From Pseudomonas sp. Fl4BN1 (GTDB taxonomy: Bacteria > Pseudomonadota > Gammaproteobacteria > Pseudomonadales > Pseudomonadaceae), in the NCBI RefSeq assembly GCF_009908285.1, contig NZ_JAAARM010000051.1:1-36319 (forward strand): DNA of 36,319 nt, read 5' to 3'. Shown piece after piece: positions 7,356-15,275 of this stretch (position 1 is its first letter; each line of letters starts with the position of its first letter). The position numbers and the translations under genes are program-made. The notes under the pieces were generated by a model, which made no database searches, had not been told where the DNA came from, and saw nothing but the letters and a program-made list of their open reading frames with translations.

Positions 7356-7526
7356 TCAAACCGGACCGAGCGATTCGCCGTCGCCCTCTTGCGGCGCCTG
7401 CTCCTCCTCCAGCAGTGGCACTCGCGCATCATCCATCAAGGATCCTGGGTCTTCATTCCCCGGGTCGTTGATATTCGACAGATCCTCCGGATCTTGCTCT
7501 TCATCGCCTGGGATTTCACGGTGCAT
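7356..7526 (-). CDS. Small acidic protein of unknown function, 56 residues
   Basis: This short gene reads MHREIPGDEEQDPEDLSNIN and continues through DPGNEDPGS to end GESLGPV. It has a consensus ribosome site (AGGAGG, 5 nt before the ATG at 7526), which makes it convincing despite its length. It is very acidic, rich in Asp, Glu, Pro and Gly, with no hydrophobic core, so it is probably disordered. It lies between the HAD gene and a terminator on the same strand. I recall similar short acidic DPGNEDPGS-containing proteins in other pseudomonads, but no function. Confidence 0.65.
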   Translation of the reverse strand: MHREIPGDEEQDPEDLSNINDPGNEDPGSLMDDARVPLLEEEQAPQEGDGESLGPV

Positions 7527-7594
7527 GCTCGCCTCCTGGGTCTACGGGACAGGCCCACTTGAGTATGGCTCCGCCCCCACAAGGCGCGCACAAA

Positions 7595-7617
7595 AAACCC
7601 GGCACCAGGCCGGGTTT
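7595..7617 (-). terminator. Rho-independent terminator after the glycine-zipper gene
   Basis: A 9-bp stem (AAACCCGGC/GCCGGGTTT) has a 5-nt loop, with A-run 7592-7597 giving a U-tail in leftward RNA. It lies 19 nt downstream of the stop at 7636. Confidence 0.85.
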
Positions 7618-7635
7618 GCCAACGTCACGCGACGA

Positions 7636-8001
7636 TCAATGACGCTTCTTGTGACCCATGCTGCTACCCAGAGCACCGCCCGCCGCGCCGCCGATACCGG
7701 CGCCCACGGTGGAGCCGGTGCTGCCACCCAGGCGATTGCCGATCAGCGAACCACCGGCTGAACCCAACCCACCACCAATCGCCGCCTTGGCTCGGCTGCC
7801 CTTGCGCGCGCCAGCCGCACTGCCCGCAGCCCCGGCAACACCCGCGCCGATAGCCGCCCCGGTACTACCACCGAGCTTCTGCCCGACCACGTTACCCAGC
7901 GCGCCGCCGAGACCGCCGCCAATAGCCGCGGTGCCATCACCGGCCATTGCACCCTGAGCCAGCAAAAGGCCCACAACCAGGGCAGGTAGAGTTAAACGCA
8001 T
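7636..8001 (-). CDS. Secreted glycine-zipper protein
   Basis: The protein has 121 residues. A signal peptide of about 21 residues (MRLTLPALVVGLLLAQGAMA) precedes a mature part made of repeated glycine-zipper segments such as GGGLGGALGNVVGQKLGGS and GAGIGGAAGGALGSSMG, ending in a basic HKKRH tail. Such repeats pack membrane helices or self-assemble; related envelope proteins are stress-induced in pseudomonads. The ATG at 8001 is chosen because the signal peptide starts there and GAGG lies 8 nt upstream. It has its own terminator and is probably monocistronic. The periplasmic or outer membrane location is inferred. Confidence 0.8.
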   Translation of the reverse strand: MRLTLPALVVGLLLAQGAMAGDGTAAIGGGLGGALGNVVGQKLGGSTGAAIGAGVAGAAGSAAGARKGSRAKAAIGGGLGSAGGSLIGNRLGGSTGSTVGAGIGGAAGGALGSSMGHKKRH

Positions 8002-8139
8002 GACTTGAACCTCAAGAAAAGATTGTCGAACTGACATGAAAGCCCAGCGCCGCAACGCCCGATATGGACTGTCACAACGACACCCGGTTACTTACCGGTG
8101 GCTTGGACCGCTGATTTTAAAAGAGTTTTATCATCGCGC

Positions 8140-8166
8140 AAAAAAAAGCCCGCTGGGGAACGGGCT
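8140..8166 (-). terminator. Rho-independent terminator
   Basis: Stem AGCCCG (8147-8152) pairs with CGGGCT (8161-8166) over an 8-nt loop, with A8 at 8140-8147 giving a U-run in leftward RNA. It is about 235 nt beyond the lipoprotein stop at 8401, so that message would have a long 3' end. The 8167-8400 stretch shows no supported gene. Confidence 0.75.
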
Positions 8167-8400
8167 AGGGGTATTGCTTTTTAACGGATGGCTTGAGCGT
8201 ACTCAGGCAGATGTGAAGATTATGTGAAAAGAATCGGCACATGGGAGCAACACAAGCCGATCCCGAATTCCACCAATCCCGAGGCATCTTCAGCTCACCT
8301 TACCGAAGATGTTCAGACCGAATCGGTTGCAGGCAGCCCCTTGGAAGGTGGCTCCTGCATCAACCCGATATCCACCTCAGACGCTCGAGCGCAGCAGCAA

Positions 8401-8841
8401 TTAACGAATGCTGCGGATGTTGCCTTTATTACCTTTGACCGTGACGGAAACTTTCTTGAAGACGAAGTAGTTTTCTTCGCTCACTTCATAACGCGGAGCA
8501 ACGATCAGGTCGGCACCCGAAGATTTGACCGCCTTGAAGGCCGCAGCGGACTTGACCGAGCTGACCGGGTCGAAGCCCAGGCCACCCAGAGCACCACCGC
8601 CGTCACCGCCGTAAGCCACACCATCAGCAAACTGGCTGTCACCACCGAACTGCAGGAAGCCAAACAGGATGTTGACCGACGACTGGCCCGAAATCGCTTC
8701 ACCTACTGCCACGTCTGCCTTCAGGTCGGCTTTGACCTGACTGTCGATGGGCGAAGACGGTTGGCTGATGTTATAGCTGGTGCAACCTGTGGCTGCGGCT
8801 ACAAGAGTGGACAGTGCGAGGAGCTTGAAAATGGCTTTCAC
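8401..8841 (-). CDS. Small lipoprotein, DUF6567-like
   Basis: The protein has 146 residues. The start is the GTG at 8841 (read as Met), with AAGGAA 7 nt upstream; the in-frame ATG at 8865 lacks a site. A lipoprotein signal peptide ends in LVAAATGC, so the Cys near residue 20 would be lipidated. The mature part contains SQPSSPIDSQVKADLKADV, a Gly-rich middle, and DLIVAPRYEVSEENYFVFK, ending KGNKGNIRSIR. The pattern recalls the DUF6567 family of Pseudomonas envelope lipoproteins; this is from memory. The function is unknown. Confidence 0.75.
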   Translation of the reverse strand: MKAIFKLLALSTLVAAATGCTSYNISQPSSPIDSQVKADLKADVAVGEAISGQSSVNILFGFLQFGGDSQFADGVAYGGDGGGALGGLGFDPVSSVKSAAAFKAVKSSGADLIVAPRYEVSEENYFVFKKVSVTVKGNKGNIRSIR

Positions 8842-9325
8842 GTTTATTTCCTTATCGCTTTTCATATAAAGGCATCATCGCTGGATGCGCAGCCCCGCTT
8901 TAATCGGGATAAAGAACATATCTTCAGTTATCACCAATTGAGATAAGAAAATTCCGAAAAATATAAAAGAACCTTCTTAATCCATCCATTTCATTGGCAA
9001 AAAACAATTAATACGGCTACTCAAAATCAATAAAAAACCAATACGCAAACAACAGCTAGAAAAACGCTTACATCAACCAGCATTTCCGGTGAGCCTGGCT
9101 ACTGCGCAAAAATGTTTCCTGCCACCAAAACAGTACAAAACAGCTCATGAAGTGCTCTTCGACAAAACGTTCCAGAGTCGATCCAGGCAAAGCGCACGCT
9201 TGAAAAACCCACCCCTGTCGCCGACAGAGCCTGCCGTCAATACCTTAATATTCTCGAACTATTGGCGCTCTCGGATTAACGCCTGGACTTTCATAAACAA
9301 CGCTCATTGATAATCTCCAGGCAAT
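8842..9325. other. AT-rich non-coding stretch
   Basis: About 480 bp with no open frame that has a ribosome site and Pseudomonas-like codon use. It contains the promoter region of the lipoprotein gene near 8850-8960, which has a series of AT-rich boxes. A 73-codon frame at 9089-9310 starts at a weak codon without a site and looks accidental. Confidence 0.4.
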
Positions 9326-9350
9326 AAAAAGCCCCGCATAAAGCGGGGCT
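9326..9350 (-). terminator. Rho-independent terminator
   Basis: A perfect 8-bp stem AGCCCCGC/GCGGGGCT (9330-9337 and 9343-9350) has a 5-nt loop and an A-run at 9326-9330. It sits 14 nt after the stop of the small gene ending at 9365. Confidence 0.85.
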
Positions 9351-9364
9351 GTCAGAACTCAATT

Positions 9365-9556
9365 TTACTTTCTCTTCGGCAATGCGCTGGGAAAGAACAT
9401 CGTATTACTGGCTACCGGCACCGTCGCAGTTTTTTTCTTGCTGACGATACCGCCAGGAGATTTAACTTCGGCTTCAAATGCGGCTTGGCCACAGCGCACC
9501 AAATTGTTGATTGGAAACTCATCCCCATTGTCTTCGATATAGGCAAGACCCCTCAT
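9365..9556 (-). CDS. Small hypothetical protein, 63 residues
   Basis: The ATG at 9556 is preceded by AGGGAG 7 nt upstream and a clear terminator follows the stop, so this is probably a transcribed gene. The sequence begins MRGLAYIEDNGDEFPINNLV and ends SALPKRK. It has no signal peptide or membrane segment. A longer in-frame version from GTG at 9577 is less likely. I recognise no family. The gene lies at the edge of a decayed segment, so it might be the remnant of something longer. Confidence 0.5.
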   Translation of the reverse strand: MRGLAYIEDNGDEFPINNLVRCGQAAFEAEVKSPGGIVSKKKTATVPVASNTMFFPSALPKRK

Positions 9557-9721
9557 ATCCCAGCTCCCTTCAGCCACCGACGCGTACCGGCAAGCTCCTG
9601 GTTGCCTGAGAAATACGCGTCGTCATGGCGATTCAGACTAGACGGTCACTTATAGACCTGCCGTCCAGAAACAGCCGATGCCGACAGGCGGCTACAAGTC
9701 GGTGCTCAAGGCTGATCCACA

Positions 9722-10266
9722 TCAACGGTGCGCGCTGAGGTAGTGCTGCAACAGCAAACCCCAAGGCAAGACAGCGAGGGCTTGCGCCAGCTGCATTTGA
9801 TTCATCTCAGGCGCGACATCCATCGAGCGACAGGCACACAGCGCCTGTTCGAACTGCGTGCCACGGTTCTCAGCAGCGGAACCAACGAAGGCCAGCGCAT
9901 CACCTTTGGCCGCACAAAAAACTTCGCCAGGACTCAAGTCGGCCTGCAAGGTGGCGAAGTCGGTCAGCCCGTCACTCCGGCCACCATTATCGTGGCCTGA
10001 CCCAGAGTGTTCTTGCTCTCACCCGCCAGGACCTGCAGGCGCGGCCATCGAACGGCAGTATCTTGCCGCTGCTTCGCCCTCCGCCCACCAGCCTTTACCG
10101 CCAAAGCCAGGCTCAAGTGCCCTCGACAACAAAGAATGTGCTGAAGGCAACAAAGATGACTCCGCTCAAAAAAGTGGCACAACCTCTGCTGTGTGCCAGA
10201 CAGCCAACAAGCTGGATAGCGAAAGGAAATTCGTCCATACCGAATAGCGTGCTTACCGCAGAACAT
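9722..10266 (-). pseudogene. Decayed gene with several frameshifts
   Basis: A strong ribosome site (AAGGAG, 10273-10278) lies 6 nt before an ATG at 10266. The frame opened there soon stops looking protein-like, but the other two frames continue it in turn. One carries a membrane-like run (FLSGVIFVAFSTFFVVEG), the next EPGFGGKGWWAEGEAAARYC, then the first frame resumes with TLGQATIMVAGVTG. A final frame runs LTDFATLQADLSPGEVFCAAKGDAL and ends LPWGLLLQHYLSAHR. The pieces join naturally only if single bases were lost or gained at about 10240, 10120, 10035 and 9966. I do not recognise the family. Errors in the sequence are an alternative, though four in 550 bp is unlikely. Confidence 0.45.
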
Positions 10267-10312
10267 CTGCCACTCCTTACGGACATAGGACTGGAGATAA
10301 CCTGAAAATTGA

Positions 10313-10816
10313 CAATGGATCAGCCGCTCTTTTAACCGTCAGCGGGCAAGAAAAAAATCCGCTGCCAGAACACCTGACTGCAACCCATCGGCCTTAGCTC
10401 ATACTGGCTTCCACCTCGGCCCCCCCCCACCTGCAGCAAAAGCCCCAACAACCAATCCCCCTTTCCAGTCTCAGGTCAGTGTCGGCAACTATCGAAACGA
10501 TCGGGTCAATATCGCCAGAGCGGATGGTGCCGAGGCCGAAAAACTGCTGGGCTTCACTACCCAAAGCCCCTTCCAGCCATTGATCGACATTTCCAATTGG
10601 CCTGCGGTCAGCGACTCCGTCATCGGGGAGGCACAAACTCAGGAATCGATGAAGTACTTTGCACAAATCAACGCATCATCGATGAAAGAAGGTACGGCAC
10701 TCGTACAAACGGCAAGAGCCAAGGGCACTCCCGCAGCAGAAATACTGGATAAAGTCCTGGCGCTTAATAGTCAACTGCCTTCGCGTGTCAAAGACACGGC
10801 CAACATCTTCTACTGA
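10313..10816 (+). pseudogene. Hypothetical protein gene lacking a start, probably frameshifted at a C9 tract
   Basis: From about 10430 the frame reads like a genuine protein (FQSQVSVGNYRNDRVNIARA, then EKLLGFTTQSPFQPLIDISNW) and ends VKDTANIFY. The frame is open back to 10313 but has no ATG, GTG or TTG before a TTG at 10580 that lies inside the protein-like part. A run of nine C residues (10420-10428) lies where the reading switches. Before it another frame reads LILASTSAPP, after it PAAKAPTTNPPFQ, which would join smoothly. The gene is thus either dead, phase-variable, or affected by a homopolymer error. The family is not recognised. Confidence 0.45.
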
Positions 10817-10926
10817 AGCGACCCACTGAAAACGACCCTGGCGTCATCACAATGCTGCAGTGCGCCGTCAATCTTCCAGGCCATTTCCTTCGTACCGCCA
10901 TAGAAGTTTTTTAACCCTCTAACACG

Positions 10927-10957
10927 AAAAAACCCTGATCTTCTCCAAGAAGCTCAG
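10927..10957 (-). terminator. tRNA-type terminator displaced from tRNA-Ser
   Basis: Stem CTGAtCTTC/GAAGcTCAG with an A6 run at 10927-10932 gives a leftward hairpin plus U-run. It lies just outside a 15-bp copy of the tRNA-Ser 3' end (10979-10993), the same arrangement as the terminator beside the intact tRNA at 21878-21906. It is best explained as the original tRNA terminator, pushed away when the island inserted. Confidence 0.6.
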
Positions 10958-10978
10958 AGTTTTTGCTTGTATCGAATA

Positions 10979-10993
10979 TGGCGGTGAAGGAGA
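10979..10993. repeat. att-like direct repeat, copy of tRNA-Ser 3' end
   Basis: TGGCGGTGAAGGAGA here is identical to 21924-21938, the 3' end of the tRNA-Ser gene including the encoded CCA. Both copies have the same orientation and both have a leftward terminator to their left. Tyrosine integrases of islands commonly use exactly this part of a tRNA gene, leaving a short copy at the far border. Confidence 0.65.
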
Positions 10994-11329
10994 CTGCCGA
11001 CGACTTAGTGCCCGACGATACCCAGCGGGGTATACCACTCCTAGATAATTCAAGGACTGTATCCCCAGTTCATCCACTTGCTCCCACATTCATTGAGAGG
11101 AGCAAGTGGTGGAAAAACTCTTTGGGCCAACAACCTCTGGTGATTGAGTTCCCTTGGGACGCCAATTATAAAACGGACCAGAAACCTGACTCTAGTTGTC
11201 AACTAATCCCTGACTACTACAATCCTGTTGCAATGGATGCAAAGAAAAATCAGTCTATTTATCTCACACTAGGGCGCGACTATTTCACCCACGACGCCCC
11301 TCTCCGTCAGCGCATCGTAAAGGCCTCTC

Positions 11330-13069
11330 ATGTCACTTGCCCGCTGGTTGCCAGGTTTGGCCAACCTCCTGCAGTACCGCCGCGAATGGTTCAGGTACGA
11401 CCTTATGGCCGGACTCTCGGTCGCAGCCATTCAGATTCCCATTGCCATCGCCTACGTGCAGATCATCGGGCTCCCTCCGCAGTACGGCTTGTATGCCTGC
11501 ATTTTGCCGATGATCGTCTATGCATTGGTGGGAAGCTCGCGGCAGTTGATGGTAGGACCTGATGCGGCCACCTGCGCGATGGTGGCCGGAGCGATCGCCC
11601 CCCTGGCGTTGGGCGACCCCGAGCGTCTGGCGCAGTTGGCGGTGATCGTTACCGTGCTGGTCGGCCTGATGCTGATCGGTGCTGGCGTCGCGCGCCTGGG
11701 GTTTATTGCGAGCTTTTTCTCGCGCCCTATTCTGATCGGCTACCTGAATGGAATCGGCTTGAGCCTGCTGGCCGGGCAACTGGACAAGGTGCTGGGTTAT
11801 AAAATCGAAGGCGATGGTTTCATTCTCAGCCTGCTGAACATGCTGCAGCGGCTCGGAGAAACGCACTTGCCGACCCTCGCCGTCGGGGCCAGCGCCCTGG
11901 CACTGTTGATCTGGCTGCCGCAGCGCTTCGCCAAGCTCCCTGCCGCACTGGTGACGGTGGCCGTCGCCACGCTGTGCGTCGGGCTCCTGGGTCTGGATCG
12001 CTACGGGATTTCCGTGCTCGGCTCGGTACCGTCAGGCATTCCCCAATTGGCCTGGCCCGAAACCAATCTGGCAGAAATGAAAAGCCTGTTGCGCGATGCA
12101 CTGGGTATCGCCACGGTGAGTTTTTGCAGTGCGATGCTGACCGCACGCAGCTTCGCCGCCAAGAACGGTTACTCGATCAACGCCAACCACGAATTCCTTG
12201 CGCTGGGCGTGTCCAATATTGCTGCCGGGGTTTCCCAGGGCTTCGCCATCAGCGGCGCCGACTCGCGTACCGCGGTGAACAACATGGTCGGCGGCAAGAG
12301 CCAACTGGTAGGGATTGTCGCCGCCCTGGTGATTGCACTCATCCTGATGTTCTTCACCGCACCCATGGCCTGGATTCCTCAGGCGGCACTGGGAGCCGTG
12401 CTGTTAATGGCTGGCTGGAGCCTGATCGACATCAAGGCGATGCAGGCCATCCGCAAGCTCAGCCGTTTCGAATTCTGGCTGTGCGTGCTGACCACCGTCG
12501 GCGTACTCGGTGCTGGCGTGCTGCCGGGCATCATCATTGCGGTGACACTGGCGATCCTGCGCCTGCTCAAAAGCACCTATCAACCTACCGACGCGGTACT
12601 TGGCTGGGTACGTGGAATTGAAGGCCAAGTGGATATCAGCCAGTACAAAGAGGCGCGCACACTACCGGGGCTGGTGGTTTATCGCTTCGATGACGCCATC
12701 CTGTTTTTCAATGCCGACTACTTCAAGTCACGCATCCTGGAGGCTATCGAGCGAGACCCTGCACCCCGTGCAGTGCTGTTCGTCGCCGAGGCGGTAACCT
12801 CAATCGACGTTAGCGGCATCGCCGCGCTCAGGGAGGTGCGCGACACTCTCCGCGCCCGTGGGATCGAACTGAGTATCGCCCGAGCCCGTGGGAAGTTTCT
12901 GCGGATGCTGGTGCGCTCAGGGCTGGCACGCGAGATGGAGCAAAAGTTGTTGTTCGGCTCAGTACGCGAGGGCATTCGTGCTTACCGGATCTGGCGCAAC
13001 AAAGTCAGCGGCAGGTCGGCACGCCTGCCTAAGCCCGAGGCCAAGGGCGATGCTGTCCGCGTCATTTGA
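11330..13069 (+). CDS. SulP-family inorganic anion transporter with STAS domain
   Basis: The protein has 579 residues. The hydrophobic half covers about residues 20-425 with 10 or more membrane segments, opening with the family-typical DLMAGLSVAAIQIPIAIAYV and containing PQYGLYACILPMIVYALVGSS. A C-terminal STAS domain covers about residues 450-550, with the core VLFVAEAVTSIDVSGIAALR. SulP proteins carry sulfate, bicarbonate or other anions; the exact ion cannot be read here. AAAGG lies 6 nt before the ATG at 11330. The gap 10994-11329 before it holds an open frame in the same direction that runs on into this gene out of phase, with no convincing family signature. A frameshifted membrane protein gene follows. 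Confidence 0.88.
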   Translation: MSLARWLPGLANLLQYRREWFRYDLMAGLSVAAIQIPIAIAYVQIIGLPPQYGLYACILPMIVYALVGSSRQLMVGPDAATCAMVAGAIAPLALGDPERLAQLAVIVTVLVGLMLIGAGVARLGFIASFFSRPILIGYLNGIGLSLLAGQLDKVLGYKIEGDGFILSLLNMLQRLGETHLPTLAVGASALALLIWLPQRFAKLPAALVTVAVATLCVGLLGLDRYGISVLGSVPSGIPQLAWPETNLAEMKSLLRDALGIATVSFCSAMLTARSFAAKNGYSINANHEFLALGVSNIAAGVSQGFAISGADSRTAVNNMVGGKSQLVGIVAALVIALILMFFTAPMAWIPQAALGAVLLMAGWSLIDIKAMQAIRKLSRFEFWLCVLTTVGVLGAGVLPGIIIAVTLAILRLLKSTYQPTDAVLGWVRGIEGQVDISQYKEARTLPGLVVYRFDDAILFFNADYFKSRILEAIERDPAPRAVLFVAEAVTSIDVSGIAALREVRDTLRARGIELSIARARGKFLRMLVRSGLAREMEQKLLFGSVREGIRAYRIWRNKVSGRSARLPKPEAKGDAVRVI

Positions 13070-13123
13070 GCGGACGTTGGCGCGCGCACCCAGCATGAAC
13101 TGGCGCAGATGTAGAATCCGCCC

Positions 13124-13710
13124 ATGGCTCATGGTAATGCCGCGGTAGTCGGCCCCAGGGCAGCGATCCTGGTCAACATCGGCCTGATCATCTGGGTGGG
13201 CTGCGCGTTGCTGGCCTGGACAATGCTGGCGGTGGAGATGCTCTATCTGGCCAGTCGCGGTGACAATCACACTGCCCCGGCGCAGCTCAGTCGCATCAAT
13301 GCGGTGGAAACTCCCGCTTCAGCGCTATGGCTGACCAACACACTGATTTCGGTGCTGTTCCTGCTCGCCTTCCTCAATGCCTCGAGCTACAACGCCCTGA
13401 TCCGGCCGGCCACCTCAATGGCACTGCCTGCTAGCTGGCCGCACGCCATTCGCGGGCCGTCCCGGCATCGCTGGCAATGGCCTCCTTGGGAACCATCTAC
13501 GACATCTGGCTGATCTACGCCGCCGGGCTGGAATACCTGCTGCTGTCGATGATTTTCTACGCGCCGGAGCTCGATGGCTTCATGTACGCCCACCGCCAGC
13601 GCGGCCCGCCATCATTCGGCAACACCACCGAACGCGTCATCGGCCTGCTGGTGCTGGCCCTTGCATTAGTCACGCTATGGATAATCAGCAGCGGCCGACT
13701 GAGCCTCTAG
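13124..13710 (+). pseudogene. Four-helix membrane protein gene broken by a frameshift
   Basis: The first frame (13124 to about 13450) encodes two membrane segments, around GLIIWVGCALLAWTMLAVEM and TLISVLFLLAFLNASSYNAL. A second frame, from about 13450 to 13710, encodes two more, around IWLIYAAGLEYLLLSMIFYA and VIGLLVLALALVTLWII. Neither half is sensible alone, and they meet at 13440-13480, so one small insertion or deletion would restore a protein of about 195 residues. It lies 54 nt after the SulP gene. The family is not recognised. A base-calling error is the alternative. Confidence 0.5.
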
Positions 13711-13770
13711 CTCAGTACTTGAGCCTATGTGCCAACGTCGTCGAGCTGAGCGACTGACGCTAGCAGTGGG

Positions 13771-13941
13771 TTAGCCAAGTGCGGGCAGTCGTCCTTGACC
13801 CAGCCATACCGGAGGTCTCTCGAGCCACTGATTGATGCTCGCCGTCAGTTGCACCTGAGGCTCTGGCGCCACCTCATGCGCCAGAACATAGACAGACCCC
13901 GAAGGTACAACTGTAAGCATGCAGCGAATACCGGCTTTCAT
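13771..13941 (-). CDS. Possible small protein, 56 residues
   Basis: An open frame from ATG 13941 begins MKAGIRCMLTVVPSGSVYVL, continues EPQVQLTASINQWLERPPV and ends LPALG. Codon use is Pseudomonas-like (mostly G or C in third position) and the residue mix is protein-like. There is no good ribosome site upstream, so it may be a remnant. It lies to the left of the macrodomain gene on the same strand, after a 47-nt gap. No family is recognised. Confidence 0.35.
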   Translation of the reverse strand: MKAGIRCMLTVVPSGSVYVLAHEVAPEPQVQLTASINQWLERPPVWLGQGRLPALG

Positions 13942-13988
13942 TAACCGCAGTGCCCCAACAAAAGGCTTCGATTACGGCAATACGGTGG

Positions 13989-14495
13989 TTAGCCAAGACG
14001 CTCATCAGCCTGGAAATTTTTACGATAGACCTCATAAACGATCACATCGACATTGAGCTCGCCCAGATGCTTTTCAATCAACGGTTTGACATCACTCCAA
14101 TCCAGACCGCCCACACCCGTCGCCAAGCGCGGCAGAGCCACGCTTTTTACATTTTCACTGGTGATGTATTTGGCAAGCTCGCGTAGCGTGTGACCCACGT
14201 TTTTCAGGGTTGCCTTTCCAGGCTTCGCCGAATGCCCCGCGTGCAAAGAGTCCTGTGTCAGCAGGTTGACGATACTGCGCACACCGCCTTTGTCATCAAC
14301 GCCTGACCAACACCAGATATCACCCGGCTGATGGGCCTTGCCATGGGCAGCATGACGATAATCGGCAACCAAAGAAGGCCAGCGCTCGCGCAAAGCAAGT
14401 GCCAGGCCTGTATCGAACGGATCTTGAGGTGCAATGCCATGTGCAATGACCTGAGTTTGGCTCAGTAAAATGTCACCTTCGACTTCACGGATCAT
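13989..14495 (-). CDS. Stand-alone macrodomain protein (probable ADP-ribose binder or glycohydrolase)
   Basis: The protein has 168 residues and consists almost entirely of one macrodomain. The start MIREVEGDILLSQTQVIAHG gives the adenine-contacting EGDI and the substrate loop. ALPRLATGVGGLDWSDVKPLI is the phosphate-binding loop typical of the ALC1/TARG1/DarG-like branch. Members bind or remove ADP-ribose from proteins or DNA. DarG antitoxins sit beside DarT toxins, but no DarT-like gene is visible here and the protein lacks the extra DarG C-terminal domain. GAGGGAA lies 6 nt before the ATG. It sits in the island next to the integrase relic, so it may be phage-defence or counter-defence cargo; that is an inference. 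Confidence 0.8.
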   Translation of the reverse strand: MIREVEGDILLSQTQVIAHGIAPQDPFDTGLALALRERWPSLVADYRHAAHGKAHQPGDIWCWSGVDDKGGVRSIVNLLTQDSLHAGHSAKPGKATLKNVGHTLRELAKYITSENVKSVALPRLATGVGGLDWSDVKPLIEKHLGELNVDVIVYEVYRKNFQADERLG

Positions 14496-14712
14496 GGGCG
14501 TTCCCTCTTCAGTCTATAGATTGACAAGAGTCAGCAGCCGACTCGGCGACCTCCCCCTCTAGCATCCAGACTAAGCGAGGAACAACGGCGCTACGTTGAT
14601 ACAGGTCAGCGCTGACCGAGCAGGGAGGAAAGGCGAACGCCTCATCCGATGATGAAGCGAGGGGACAGGTCGGGGGGACAAAAGGGACGATAGGGGAAAT
14701 CCAAAGGGTAAT

Positions 14713-15187
14713 CTGATACCGACACAAGTCGAAAACCTGACAGAACCTGGCCACCTATGAAGATGGTGATGGGCTAAGGTTGGTCGTCAAACCAACTGGA
14801 CGTAATTCTTGGCTGCTTCGCTTTCAACTGGCGGGCCGCCGTAGAGAGAAGGGTCTGGGTTCATTCCCTGAAGTGAACCTCAAGAAGGTCAGACGAGATG
14901 CCAGTGCTAACGCAGCCAACTAGTGATGACATCGATCCCTTGGCAGCAAGAGACGCAGAGCGCGTAGTTCAAGGGGAAGCCAAGCAACTAAAATTCGAAA
15001 CCCTCGCAACGGAATACCGTGATATTTACCAAGCGGTGTGGCCGGAAAGCCGCGTAAAGGGTGGCTGCGAAAGCTGGAGCCGTATGCGTTTGATCACATA
15101 GGCAAGCTGTCAGCCGAAGACATAGGCACTCCCGAAGTGCTTAAGGTGTTGTAACTCATCTGGGCCATTAAGACTCGAACGGCTCGA
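14713..15187 (+). pseudogene. P4-type tyrosine integrase, N-terminal remnant
   Basis: Reading across frames gives a clear integrase N-terminus. IPTQVENLTEPGH (from 14713) is followed, after a 1-base shift at about 14753, by YEDGDGLRLVVKPTGRNSW and LGSFPEVNLKKVRRDA. These match the DUF4102 arm-binding domain of P4-like integrases. Two stop codons follow (TAG TGA at 14921), then in another frame DIDPLAARDAERVVQGEAKQ and FETLATEYRDIYQAVW. A third switch gives LRKLEPYAFDHIGKLSAEDI, an internal TAA at 15152, then LIWAIKTRTAR. Homology ends abruptly at 15187 against a transposase fragment. The catalytic domain is absent, so it cannot be active. It shows that the region was acquired by site-specific integration. 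Confidence 0.8.
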
Positions 15188-15275
15188 TCAGCCCAGCAGG
15201 CCACTCCAGAGCACAACCTGATCCATCTCGGCGAGAAACCGTTCGCGGCGGGTTTGCTTACGCTTACCGGCGACG
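15188..15275 (-). mobile_element. IS5-type transposase N-terminal fragment
   Basis: On the minus strand the sequence reads VVAGKRKQTRRERFLAEMDQ and then VVLWSGLLG followed by a stop. This is the recognisable start of IS5-group transposases (KRKxTRRExFLxEMDxVVPW). The transposase homology stops exactly where the integrase relic begins, so the element was itself truncated by a later deletion or rearrangement. No inverted repeats were identified. It contains no catalytic residues. Confidence 0.7.

Noticed and set aside
9089..9310. A 73-codon forward frame
   Set aside because: Weak start codon, no ribosome site, random-looking composition, and it ends next to a leftward terminator.
10963..11562. 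A 199-codon forward frame that begins at the tRNA fragment and runs into the SulP gene
   Set aside because: Its last 78 codons are an out-of-phase shadow of SulP, its first part has no ribosome site or family signature, and its only ATG lies inside the att repeat. A decayed gene in 11000-11329 cannot be fully excluded.
13989..14495. A DarTG toxin-antitoxin pair
   Set aside because: Only the macrodomain is present; no DarT-like frame lies within 1 kb on either strand.
14509..14754. An 81-codon minus-strand frame upstream of the macrodomain gene
   Set aside because: No ribosome site or family, and it overlaps the integrase relic start on the other strand.
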